NCBI RefSeq assembly: GCF_900217795.1
Contig: NZ_OBMQ01000005.1
Location: 186,001 to 250,000, forward strand
Origin: Ureibacillus xyleni
GTDB taxonomy: Bacteria; Bacillota; Bacilli; Bacillales_A; Planococcaceae
Reading direction: 5' to 3'
Length of the DNA stretch: 64,000 nucleotides
The notes beneath the pieces were generated by a model. That model had not been told where the DNA came from and ran no database searches. It saw nothing but the letters and a program-made list of their open reading frames with translations. Of the stretch, positions 1 to 8,598 are shown in pieces; the stretch's first letter is position 1, and each line of letters begins with the position of its first letter. The position numbers and the translations under genes were made by a program.

Positions 1-2
1 TA

Positions 3-512
3 ACAAAATCACGATTTGAAGAACTTCGAGAATGGTATCTTCTTGATCCAACAGAATGGTTAGAAGACATTGAAAGTGAAATTGAAACATTAAAGAAAAA
101 ATCTAAAGAGCGATTTAATAAATTAAAAGTCGAGCAAGAAGGACTAGCTGAGCGACAACTTGATGAATTTTCTAAAATGGCAAATGCAATTCTCGCGGAA
201 GTTAGGGAGAATCGAAAAGTTTTTCTTAAAGAAATCGACCGGGTTGAAATCCAGGTAAACGACACAATTGTCGAAAGCCTAAAAAGCGATATGTACCGTC
301 CACTTGAGCAACAAATCAGAAGCATGGAAGATAAGATTACTTCCCAAGAACAAGAAATCCAACTACAGTCAAAAAAAATCGATAATTTAACAAAACTAGT
401 ACACTCTCTTCATGAACAAAATGATATTCAACATACTCAACTACTTCATAGCCTAAAAGAATTAAAAACTCAAAGGGAACAACCTAATCATGTACAAGAG
501 GAGGTAAGGTAA
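3..512 (+). CDS. Coiled-coil protein, 5'-truncated by the window edge
   Basis: The frame is open from the first codon of the window, so the gene begins upstream; the first internal ATG (position 177) is not preceded by a ribosome binding site and sits inside continuous coding sequence. The visible 169 residues are highly charged, rich in Glu, Lys and Gln, and show the heptad-like pattern of long helices and coiled coil, with no membrane segment and no Cys. The stop codon overlaps the ATG of the next gene by one base, so the two are translationally coupled. It is therefore the upstream member of the Hsp70-like cluster. I recognise no family in the visible part; a domain such as a J-domain or GTPase could lie in the missing N-terminus. 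Function unknown. Confidence 0.8.
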   Translation, partial: TKSRFEELREWYLLDPTEWLEDIESEIETLKKKSKERFNKLKVEQEGLAERQLDEFSKMANAILAEVRENRKVFLKEIDRVEIQVNDTIVESLKSDMYRPLEQQIRSMEDKITSQEQEIQLQSKKIDNLTKLVHSLHEQNDIQHTQLLHSLKELKTQREQPNHVQEEVR

Positions 513-2014
513 TGTCGAAAGTTAAAGGTAAGAAACATTTAAATAATGGCAAGGAAAAAAAGGAGGCCACTATGAAACTTCTTTCTCGCATCATTAGGTT
601 ATTTATGGATAGTAAAGATAAAAAGGCATTAGAACTGGGCGAACAATTACAAAAAATTGAAACTAGCTGGAATGAAATCTCAGAAGATGTGTTTTCGCAA
701 CTGGGTGGAAAATTTGAAAAGAAATTAAATGAAATCGCCCCAAACCCGGATACTACAGATTTAGTGTTGCGACTAGAGGAAGCTGTTCGTAAATTGGAAG
801 GAACAGAATTAGCTCAAACAACAGTGGCAGCTGGTCTTTCAGGTATTCATAATGTTTCTCAGTTAACAAACATTAACTCAGAAGTAGCAGAGTTAAAAGA
901 ATTACAAGGGTCTATGCGCAAAACTGTGGACGATATTAAACAATTAAATGGATTACTTCAAGATACTATTTCCGACACAAAAGATCAGGCAGATACAATT
1001 AATAATAAAACCGATGCCAATAGTCGCAAAGTAGATGAACTACTAAAAACGTTAGAAGATGAAATGGCAAAACTCGCAGAAGGCATTCATATCATTATCG
1101 GGACTACACAAGATGCAACGACAAAATTAATTCAAACTGTTCAAGAGAATGGGATGAATACAATCCATGCGATAAAGGTTAGTGAAACGAATACGACAAA
1201 TGCAGTACAACATGTTGGTGTAGAAGTAAAAGAAGCTCTTAATGCTACTGCAAAAAAATCTGTGAATGCATTTAATGATGTACAAGAACGCTTTGATGAT
1301 GTTGAAGAAGCCGTAACGAATATGGCAAAAACACTTAAACCATCTATAGAAGCAGTTCAAGGTAATGTAAGTACTCTAAAATCAGATATTCAACAGATAA
1401 AAGAGATTGCAAGTTTCCTAAAGCAAGAAGCAGAGCAATCATTGCAGTTAGTTGAAGCAACAGAAGATGAAGAATATGTAAAAGAAGCTGCTGAAATGAT
1501 ATCGGTATTAGTGGATCGTTTATTCGTTGGAGCACAATTGTATGCAAAACACCGTGAAACAATTGAAGCAATCGAATCAAAGGAACGTGAAGCGGAAGCC
1601 TGGGAACAAGAAAAAGAGCTTTATATAAAATCCGTAACATCATTAAAGACAGTAGAAGCAAAACTTGTAGCTGAACAGCAACGTGTAAGCGAACTTAATC
1701 AAGAAGTATTAGCACATCCGAAAGTCATTGAAAATAAAGAGAAGTTAGCAAAACTAGCTACTTACACAGAATTAGCAAAAAAATTGCCAATTGAAGAGTG
1801 GCCAGCTCCTTTACAAATTGCTTTAGCAGATGAGGGGATCAAAGTAGTACCTGAATATAAAAAGGGGACAATCATTGATTTAGACCAAGGAAAACCAAGT
1901 GGATTTAATAGATTAGTAGATTCTACTACGGAAGTAGGCAAAGTTCGATTAATTACATCTAGTTACATGAAGGATGTTCAGGTTATTCAAAGGGCCTCAG
2001 TAGAGCGTATATAG
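512..2014 (+). CDS. Long coiled-coil protein with GrpE-like C-terminal domain
   Basis: This is a 500-residue, soluble, mostly helical protein. Residues about 30 to 405 are heptad-rich coiled coil, with a stretch (about 190-290) resembling chemoreceptor-like amphipathic helices. The last 45 residues change to a beta-type pattern that resembles the GrpE C-terminal wing: a G-K-P-x-G-F element followed about 25 residues later by VIQRASVERI, comparable to VIRPAMVKV in GrpE. GrpE proteins are nucleotide exchange factors for Hsp70, and three Hsp70-like genes lie downstream, so the inferred role is an enlarged exchange factor or scaffold. The ATG at 512 has AGGAGGT six bases upstream and overlaps the previous stop; an in-frame ATG at 572 also has AGGAGG before it, so a shorter form lacking 20 residues is possible. 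The GrpE relation is my reading of pattern, not a search result. Confidence 0.75.
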   Translation: MSKVKGKKHLNNGKEKKEATMKLLSRIIRLFMDSKDKKALELGEQLQKIETSWNEISEDVFSQLGGKFEKKLNEIAPNPDTTDLVLRLEEAVRKLEGTELAQTTVAAGLSGIHNVSQLTNINSEVAELKELQGSMRKTVDDIKQLNGLLQDTISDTKDQADTINNKTDANSRKVDELLKTLEDEMAKLAEGIHIIIGTTQDATTKLIQTVQENGMNTIHAIKVSETNTTNAVQHVGVEVKEALNATAKKSVNAFNDVQERFDDVEEAVTNMAKTLKPSIEAVQGNVSTLKSDIQQIKEIASFLKQEAEQSLQLVEATEDEEYVKEAAEMISVLVDRLFVGAQLYAKHRETIEAIESKEREAEAWEQEKELYIKSVTSLKTVEAKLVAEQQRVSELNQEVLAHPKVIENKEKLAKLATYTELAKKLPIEEWPAPLQIALADEGIKVVPEYKKGTIIDLDQGKPSGFNRLVDSTTEVGKVRLITSSYMKDVQVIQRASVERI

Positions 2015-2081
2015 AAAGAAAATGAATTTCATAAAACCGTTTCGAACGATTAAAAGCGCTGTAAAAGGAGAGTTTGAGAAA

Positions 2082-4121
2082 ATGAAGATACAGGTAGGGA
2101 TTGATTTAGGAACGACAAATACCGTTTGTTGTTGGATAAAGGATGGAAAGGAACAATACGTTCGTTTTGCTGGGAAGGATACGTTACCTTCTATACTGAT
2201 GTATACGAATAATCAAGTATTTATTGGGGATGTAGCAAAACGTCGGTCCATTCAAAATCCTGACAACTTTATTCGCTCTGCTAAAACATACATGGGGGAT
2301 GAATCTTGGGTTCAAGAGATCGATGGAAGAAGTTTTAATGCTACGGATGTTGCTGTTGAAATACTAAAATATGTCCGTGAACAATTGATATCTTCATTCC
2401 ATTTAGATTCTGACACAGAAGTTGAGGCCGTCATTACAGTACCTGCTTATTTTAAAGCAAAACAGAGGGAAGAAACTAAAATTGCTGGAGAACGAGCTGG
2501 ATTAATCGTGAAAAGTATTATCCAAGAACCAGTTGCAGCAGCACTTGCTGATACGGCTAGTCGTCAGGAAGAAGAACGGATTTTTGTGCTTGATTTAGGT
2601 GGGGGTACATTCGATGTAAGTATTCTAAACTATTCACCCGATAGTCAAGAAAGTTACAGTATCGAAAAGATTGCTGGAGATTCAAAGCTAGGCGGAGATA
2701 ACTTCGATGAAGAAATTAAAGAATGGTTATTTAGTAAAGTTGCAAAGGAAACAGGAGTCAATTTACGCGACGATCAGTGTGGGATTCAAGAAATAAATAG
2801 GGTACGCGAAAGAATACATCGCTTAGCGGAGGAAATAAAAATCGATTTAAGTATGAAAGAGGTTGCAGCAGGAAATTTAGCAAATTTGTTTGCTCATGAT
2901 AACGGTACTTACAACTTGGAAGTTACGATGACACGAGAAGAGTTTGAAGAAGAGTGCTCTCTACTATTTAAGAAAATCGAGCGTACGATGCAACGAGCGC
3001 TACGAGATTGTTCTTTAGAACCTGATGATATTCAACGTATTTTATTAGTGGGCGGCTCTTCACAGATTCCAAAAATTAAAGAAATTACAAAGTCTCTCTT
3101 TGACAAAGATCCTCACAAAGAAAAGGATTTATCAAAAATTGTCGCAGCGGGAGCAGCTCTTTATGCTTCGAATCATGAAGGAATGGTTGAAAAAGTAGCA
3201 AACATATTACCACATTCTCTAGGGATTGAAGTAACGAGCGGTAATGAACAAGGTAAGATGGAAATCATGCTTAAAAGAGGGTCAAGATACTCAACGAAAA
3301 AGGACAAGCTCTTTACAACGAGTGAAGATTACCAAGATGCAATTATTATCAATATTTTTGAGGGTGAAAATGATTTCACGAAGGATAATGAGTTCTTTGG
3401 TTCGCTAATTCTTGATGGTATTGAAAAGGCTGAAAAAGGAAAGCCGAGGATTTCCATTTCCTTCATGTTTGATAATGATGGAATCTTACATGTACAAGCA
3501 AAAGACTTAAATACAAACGTTGAAATGAATAGCCAAGTAAAAATTGATAAACAAGCACCAAAAGTCGTTGCCCCAACCTCTACGAATATTGCCTTAATGA
3601 TTGATACTTCTGGCAGTATGAAAAAAGACGGAAAGATGTTTAAAGCACAGCAAGCTGCCAAAACATTAGTAACGAAACAACTGGATTTATCTTTACACTA
3701 TGCGGCTATTGTTAGCTTTGCAGATGGTGTAAAAGTAGAATCAAATTTCACACAAAATTCACAACAACTATGTGATGCAATTGATCGACTAACACCAAGG
3801 GGAGGAACACATTTACAAGTTGCCTTCCGCGAGATGCAAGAAGTGTTTAAAAAAGGTGTGAATAGTAGTAATTGCGCTATTATGGTGACGGATGGGCGGA
3901 CAAGCCATGAAAAACTTGCAATCCAAAAGGCACAAGAACTTAAAGATCAAGGCGTTCGTATCGTAGCAATCGGTGTGGGTAGTGATGTGAAAATGAATTA
4001 TCTAATGGGTATTGCAACAGAACAATCAGACTGCTACACGATTGCCAATATGGATGAGCTGACAGATATATTTGCGAAAGTATCAAGTTCATTATGTGTC
4101 GTGAAGGAGGCAATTGGATGA
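2082..4121 (+). CDS. Hsp70 (DnaK-type) chaperone fused to a C-terminal VWA domain
   Basis: The protein has 679 residues. The ATPase domain is canonical: phosphate-1 motif GIDLGTTNT (about 7-15), phosphate-2 motif LDLGGGTFD (about 169) and adenosine motif VGGSSQIP (about 321). A DnaK-like beta substrate-binding domain follows (about 385-495, ending in DGILHVQAKD). In place of the helical lid there is a von Willebrand A domain (about 500-675) with an intact MIDAS: DTSGS near 508, a Thr in RGGTH and an Asp in VTDGRT. It should thus bind ATP and a divalent metal. The chosen ATG has AAAAGGAG upstream and gives a DnaK-like N-terminus; an in-frame ATG at 2022, seven bases after the previous stop, would add 20 residues but lacks a clear binding site. 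The stop overlaps the next start (ATGA). It is not the housekeeping dnaK, which lies with grpE and dnaJ elsewhere in this group. Hsp70-VWA fusion is seen directly; role in the cluster is inferred. Confidence 0.9.
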   Translation: MKIQVGIDLGTTNTVCCWIKDGKEQYVRFAGKDTLPSILMYTNNQVFIGDVAKRRSIQNPDNFIRSAKTYMGDESWVQEIDGRSFNATDVAVEILKYVREQLISSFHLDSDTEVEAVITVPAYFKAKQREETKIAGERAGLIVKSIIQEPVAAALADTASRQEEERIFVLDLGGGTFDVSILNYSPDSQESYSIEKIAGDSKLGGDNFDEEIKEWLFSKVAKETGVNLRDDQCGIQEINRVRERIHRLAEEIKIDLSMKEVAAGNLANLFAHDNGTYNLEVTMTREEFEEECSLLFKKIERTMQRALRDCSLEPDDIQRILLVGGSSQIPKIKEITKSLFDKDPHKEKDLSKIVAAGAALYASNHEGMVEKVANILPHSLGIEVTSGNEQGKMEIMLKRGSRYSTKKDKLFTTSEDYQDAIIINIFEGENDFTKDNEFFGSLILDGIEKAEKGKPRISISFMFDNDGILHVQAKDLNTNVEMNSQVKIDKQAPKVVAPTSTNIALMIDTSGSMKKDGKMFKAQQAAKTLVTKQLDLSLHYAAIVSFADGVKVESNFTQNSQQLCDAIDRLTPRGGTHLQVAFREMQEVFKKGVNSSNCAIMVTDGRTSHEKLAIQKAQELKDQGVRIVAIGVGSDVKMNYLMGIATEQSDCYTIANMDELTDIFAKVSSSLCVVKEAIG

Positions 4122-7100
4122 TAACTGGGACAGATTTAAGAGAACAGTTTTGCAATCGTTTAAGAGAATTAGACTCGCAAAATGTATTGCCAGATGAAAT
4201 TTTTACATCTCTTTATAATGAAATCATCATTTGCGACAGTACGGAGATTGAGAGATTTGGTTTAGAGATTGGGCAGCAAGTGGCCCATATATTAAATGCA
4301 GATGATGTCGACTATTGGTATGAAGTTGAAGAATTAAAAAATAAATATGTCAAAGCATTAGTCCTAGAACTTTTCTATGAAGTGCTCGCAATCGATTTTG
4401 AAGAATATAAAGACAATTATCGAGGCATTACGGGTGAACAAGCAGCAACGGAAGAAGTTGTAACGATAAACCATCATTCAAGTTTTATAGAATGGGCACA
4501 AAAAGGCACTGTAGATTTGCATAAGTTAACAACCCATGAAATCTACGAGGCGGTTGTGGATTTAGAGCAAGTTTCACTAGATATCGACTTATGGATTAGT
4601 GATGAAGTTATAAACTCAGGTGATGCTAGTACGGTTGTCGAAGCACTTGACCAAATTGAAAATAACAAAAAGTACAAGTCTGTTAAAGAACAACTATTGG
4701 AGCGTTTAGAGTTGTTATTAAAACCATATAAAGTGGGTACTTCAGAGCCTAAAGTAGAGCAAAAATCCAACGTCGACATTGAAGCTTGGGCTACCTGGTA
4801 CAATAAGAATGGTGGGCAAGTGTACAATCAAGCTCAAGAAACACAAGATTCTGGAGCACCAAATAAAATTTATTGGTATGAAAACGTCAATTTAGAAAAG
4901 TACGATCAATACGAAATTCATGGACAGTTAACGTTACATGAAGAGGATGTTCTTATTTGTAATGGCCCAGATGGAGAGGTATTTGTAGGCTTAGCAAAGC
5001 TAGTAACAATCCAAGGCGAAAATGGTGAAAAACAAGTCATCACATGGAATAAAGAGATGATTGTTGAAGATGTATCCACTTTAACAAATGAACGATATTG
5101 TCTTTTAGCTGTAGAGAAGAATGACGGTCCTTTTTTCCAAGAAGCTGTGGTAAACGGCCAATTACCAAAATGCACTGTTTACCGTTTGCCTTTTAAACTA
5201 AGCTACGAGCCGTTAAATAAAATTGACTCGCCTTTATGTATTGATTTTGGTACGACCAATACGACAGTAGGCTGCTATTTAAAGCGTAATTACGTTCCGA
5301 ACATGCCAACAAATTCAATTACGATTGGCAATGTACACTATGAAGGTTTAGAAATAGATGATTACGTTTCTGATGGTGTGAATTTTATTCATTTTTACGA
5401 TAAAACATCTCGGGAAAAGCGTACGATTGAGGAAATGAAGAACTTTACAATTCCAACAGTTGTTTATGCCGATGCAATTGACCCATCAAGTGGGGAAATT
5501 CGTTATCAATATGGCTACGATGCATTAGCTGCTGTTCGTAAAATAAAAGATAACACACAACAATATTTAACTGAACGAAAAGTTGGAACATTAATATATG
5601 GTCTGAAACGATGGATTAATGAGTTAGATGTTTTAGAAGAATTAATTGATAGTAATGGCAACAAAGCTGAAGTCTCACGTCGAGACATTGTAAAAGGTTA
5701 TATTGAATACGTTATTGAACGGGCAACACATCAAGTAAAAGGGCATTTTAATAAGCTTCATTTCTCTGCACCAATTAAAATGAAGGCACAATTTATCCAA
5801 GCGTTTACAGAAATGTTACCACAACACGAAGTATTAACAGACCAACATACATTGGATGAAGGTGTGGCTGTTTTATATGATGTGATACACCAAGAAATGG
5901 ACCGTAAAAAAAATGAACAACAATATAAAGGACAGGCTTTCATTATTGATTGCGGTGGTGGTACAACCGATTTAGCCAAATGTGAATATGAAGTAGAACG
6001 AGGCGGGTTTTTAGGCGAAATCAATCTACTGATTAAAACAAATTTTGTGAATGGAAATCCAAACTTTGGTGGAAATAATTTAACGTATCGAATTATGCAA
6101 ATGCTAAAAATTAAACTAGCACCATACTATTTAGATAATATGTTAGACAAGGCTGAACTAGATAAAATAACATCTGTTGACGAATATGTTTGTACTAGGG
6201 AAGAAGCGGTTCAGAAAATCAATGAATCGATCAGTGAATCGGAAGAAAGTGCAATCACTGCCATATATAAAGAATTAGAAGATACGTATAAAAAACAAGA
6301 AAAAATTATTCCAACCCGTTTCAAGCAATATGAAAGTAAAAGTAGTCAATATGTAGAGAAAGTACGTCACAATTTCTACTTCTTATGGGAAATGGCTGAA
6401 AATATTAAACGCGACTTCTTCAGTAAATTAGATAAAGTAACAATGGATTTAGACGAAAAAATTGAGGCAAAAGTAGGGCAATTTAAAGTGTATGTGGAAC
6501 GTAATGGGGATTTACAGGAACAATTAGATAAGCCAGAAAAGTTCTCATTTACGATCCGTGAAGTCGAACAACTAATCGTACCGGATATTTATGCAGTTGA
6601 GCACCAGTTTTTAAATAACTTAGATTTTGAAAATATTCTTAAAATGACAACGATTAAATTAACAGGCCAATCATGTCGGATTCCGTATTTCCGTGATATG
6701 TTGAAAGAATTTATTCCAGGAAAGTATATTCGTTCATCATCACAAAGCAAAGACTCTGCTAAACAAGCATTAGAATTAAAGCTTGCATGTGTACGTGGAG
6801 TTATCCATTATTGGCGTGACCAAGCAAAAGGTGAAATAATTCCGAGAATAGAACAATTGAGTCCTGTAATACCTTATGATGTCCTGCTTGAAGCACCAGT
6901 AAAGGTACTAGATCAGACTAATAAAGTTCAGGAAACAAATTTATTGCTGTATAAAGGTGAAAAAATTGGAAGCGCAGTTGGGGTAGCGGCAATTTCAAAC
7001 CGTGCTGAATATGTGGAAGTCAAAATACGCAACGAACGAAAGCAAATTGGTGGGGATCGTATCATTTCGTTAGTTGACGGGACAGAGAGCTATTATACGA

Positions 7101-7348
7101 CTGCCCAATTACAAGATAAATTGAAAGCGAATGGCTTTACGGAGGGAGATTTACGATTACAGTTATTCAATGACCCTAGTCTGCGCAGATTTAACTTACT
7201 ATTTACATATACAGATGCAGATGCATGGGGATTCACGATACAAACTACTTCCTTCGATGAGGAACAAGGGCAATGGAAAGTACGCAGCCACTATGAACCA
7301 TTTGAAGGCCTAGATGCTTACGAAAACTTCTTTGACGGCGCACATTAA
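4118..7348 (+). CDS. Large Hsp70-like ATPase with unknown N-terminal region
   Basis: This 1076-residue protein has an Hsp70/actin-type ATPase fold in its middle and C-terminal part: CIDFGTTNTTVG (about 374-385), IDCGGGTTDLA (about 609) and an adenosine-like LTGQSCRIPYF (about 847). A helical, coiled-coil segment (about 700-790) is inserted within it. The first 370 residues match nothing I know: an acidic helical part, then a beta-rich part containing short repeats of the type ICNGPDGEVFVG. The size and the unusual N-terminus recall the large SrfB-type Hsp70 relatives, but I cannot confirm that family. The ATG at 4118 is preceded by AAGGAGG with ideal spacing and overlaps the upstream stop by ATGA, so co-translation with the Hsp70-VWA protein is likely. 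Eight extra residues upstream from a start at 4094 have no binding site. Cytoplasmic: no signal peptide or membrane segment. Confidence 0.85.
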   Translation: MITGTDLREQFCNRLRELDSQNVLPDEIFTSLYNEIIICDSTEIERFGLEIGQQVAHILNADDVDYWYEVEELKNKYVKALVLELFYEVLAIDFEEYKDNYRGITGEQAATEEVVTINHHSSFIEWAQKGTVDLHKLTTHEIYEAVVDLEQVSLDIDLWISDEVINSGDASTVVEALDQIENNKKYKSVKEQLLERLELLLKPYKVGTSEPKVEQKSNVDIEAWATWYNKNGGQVYNQAQETQDSGAPNKIYWYENVNLEKYDQYEIHGQLTLHEEDVLICNGPDGEVFVGLAKLVTIQGENGEKQVITWNKEMIVEDVSTLTNERYCLLAVEKNDGPFFQEAVVNGQLPKCTVYRLPFKLSYEPLNKIDSPLCIDFGTTNTTVGCYLKRNYVPNMPTNSITIGNVHYEGLEIDDYVSDGVNFIHFYDKTSREKRTIEEMKNFTIPTVVYADAIDPSSGEIRYQYGYDALAAVRKIKDNTQQYLTERKVGTLIYGLKRWINELDVLEELIDSNGNKAEVSRRDIVKGYIEYVIERATHQVKGHFNKLHFSAPIKMKAQFIQAFTEMLPQHEVLTDQHTLDEGVAVLYDVIHQEMDRKKNEQQYKGQAFIIDCGGGTTDLAKCEYEVERGGFLGEINLLIKTNFVNGNPNFGGNNLTYRIMQMLKIKLAPYYLDNMLDKAELDKITSVDEYVCTREEAVQKINESISESEESAITAIYKELEDTYKKQEKIIPTRFKQYESKSSQYVEKVRHNFYFLWEMAENIKRDFFSKLDKVTMDLDEKIEAKVGQFKVYVERNGDLQEQLDKPEKFSFTIREVEQLIVPDIYAVEHQFLNNLDFENILKMTTIKLTGQSCRIPYFRDMLKEFIPGKYIRSSSQSKDSAKQALELKLACVRGVIHYWRDQAKGEIIPRIEQLSPVIPYDVLLEAPVKVLDQTNKVQETNLLLYKGEKIGSAVGVAAISNRAEYVEVKIRNERKQIGGDRIISLVDGTESYYTTAQLQDKLKANGFTEGDLRLQLFNDPSLRRFNLLFTYTDADAWGFTIQTTSFDEEQGQWKVRSHYEPFEGLDAYENFFDGAH

Positions 7349-7363
7349 TTAAAACTTATTTAG

Positions 7364-7395
7364 GTGGGTATCCGAATTGTCGGTGCCCACTTTTT
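7364..7395 (+). terminator. Terminator-like hairpin inside the Hsp70-like cluster
   Basis: A stem of about ten pairs (GTGGGTA..CCG against CGGTGCCCAC, with one bulged T and one G-T pair) and a short loop is followed directly by five T. It lies between the large Hsp70-like gene and the PAAR-like gene and could lower expression of the downstream genes relative to the upstream ones. No convincing promoter follows it before position 7413, so it is more likely an attenuator than a full stop. Confidence 0.5.
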
Positions 7396-7412
7396 GAAAG
7401 GAAAAGTGGAAA

Positions 7413-7751
7413 ATGGATGAAATTATTGTAGATGGAGCGAGGTTAAAGTGCGCGGGTGGACCTAACGCCCTCTTAAAACTGCAGGTAGTAATGTCCTCTG
7501 TAAAAGTGAATGGCAAAAAGGTTGCGACAATGAACAATAGTAAAGTAGTTGCAACAGGCATTTGCCAAATAAAAACAACAGCTGCTCAAGGTGTTGCACA
7601 GCCCTGCATTCCTCAATTAACGCAATGGTTCCCTGCTAGTCAATCCTTAGTAGTAGATGGTTCGAAACCACTACTTACGTCAAGCTGTGTTACATGTGTG
7701 GTTGGTGGTCGCGTAACTATCCAATCAAGTGAATTTGTAAAACTGAAATAA
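7413..7751 (+). CDS. PAAR-like protein (DUF4280 type)
   Basis: This is a 112-residue protein that fits the DUF4280 / PAAR-like pattern: an N-terminal VDGARLKC element, a central T-G-I-C..Q-P-C-I-P-Q segment, a V-x-V-D-G-x-x-P-L-L-x-S-S-C turn and a final C-V-x-G-G-x-V-x-I strand. Cysteines are at 13, 51, 65, 92 and 95, as expected for a metal-stabilised tip. In known systems, PAAR and PAAR-like proteins cap the spike of type VI secretion systems or contractile injection particles and can be linked to toxins. No sheath, tube, baseplate or VgrG gene is visible here; the upstream side of the cluster lies outside the window. The gene sits between large Hsp70-like ATPases, so the chaperones may fold, load or export this protein (inference). 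The start is the ATG after AAAGGAAAAGTGG. Confidence 0.75.
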   Translation: MDEIIVDGARLKCAGGPNALLKLQVVMSSVKVNGKKVATMNNSKVVATGICQIKTTAAQGVAQPCIPQLTQWFPASQSLVVDGSKPLLTSSCVTCVVGGRVTIQSSEFVKLK

Positions 7752-7761
7752 GAGGTGTCGC

Positions 7762-8583
7762 ATGGAAGAAGAATTCATAAAAAAGTTACTAAAAGCTTTA
7801 GAACATAAAAAAGTACAAAAGGCCATTCAAAAAATTGTCCAAAAAGAAGACCAAGTCCTGCCATATTATGAATCTCAGGAAAAAGATTATCAGATTCAAC
7901 AATTAACAGTAAAACTTCAACAGATACATCAGGATTTTGATAAGGTAACTTATGAATTACAACAAGCGAATGACAAAGCGTTCAGTGAGGCACAAAAAGT
8001 TGCCCAGTTAAATCACCGTATAAATCAAATAGAAGGTGAAAACAACCAACTGAAACTAGCTTTATATAAAGAACAGCAATCCCATGATGAATGGAGACAA
8101 CGTGCTGAACAAGCGGAACGTTCTTTAATAAAATCACAACAAGTAATCACTCATTTAGAATCTCGTTTTGTTGGTGCTGAAGCGGCCTTTAGTGAGTTTT
8201 TACAATTAACAGCGCCAACGAGATTAGCATTACAAGGCATTTTTAAAGGGTATTCAATCGATGAGTTTTTATACTGTGGCATTCAGCATGAAAATATAGA
8301 GCCTTTATGGGAATATATCAAGCGTGAAATCCTAGAAGATCGAGTGTCAGATATAGCTTGTTTGGTGGGGATCTTCAACTTCTTTTTTGAAGCACATAAC
8401 AAAGTTTATGATCAACCGTTATTTGAACGATTGTCCGTGCTTGTGGGTGATTCATTTGATGAACAGGAACATATACGAGGGACTCAAAGTAAAGTATCTG
8501 GAATGATCTCAGAAGTATTGTTTATAGGATTTCGAAATAAAAAGACAAATAAAATCATCAAAAAGTCAATTGTACGGGTGTAG
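7762..8583 (+). CDS. Coiled-coil protein with GrpE-like C-terminal domain
   Basis: This is a 273-residue protein in two parts. Residues about 40-135 are Gln/Glu/Lys-rich coiled coil. Residues about 140-273 form a helical section and then a beta-type tail that closely follows the GrpE signature: a FDEQEH element, about 15 residues later GF, and then IIKKSIVRV, comparable to VIRPAMVKV in GrpE. The order (long helix, short helical bundle, beta wing) is that of GrpE, the nucleotide exchange factor of Hsp70. The start ATG has AGAGGTG ahead of it and lies ten bases after the PAAR-like gene. It is inferred to serve one of the three Hsp70-like ATPases of the cluster, most plausibly the 950-residue protein encoded immediately downstream. 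The match was made by eye; a profile search would settle it. Confidence 0.75.
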   Translation: MEEEFIKKLLKALEHKKVQKAIQKIVQKEDQVLPYYESQEKDYQIQQLTVKLQQIHQDFDKVTYELQQANDKAFSEAQKVAQLNHRINQIEGENNQLKLALYKEQQSHDEWRQRAEQAERSLIKSQQVITHLESRFVGAEAAFSEFLQLTAPTRLALQGIFKGYSIDEFLYCGIQHENIEPLWEYIKREILEDRVSDIACLVGIFNFFFEAHNKVYDQPLFERLSVLVGDSFDEQEHIRGTQSKVSGMISEVLFIGFRNKKTNKIIKKSIVRV

Positions 8584-8598
8584 GGGGAAATAACCGTG

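Noticed and set aside
177-512. A complete small gene starting at the ATG at 177
   Set aside because: The frame is open to the left edge of the window with the same composition, and there is no ribosome binding site at this ATG.
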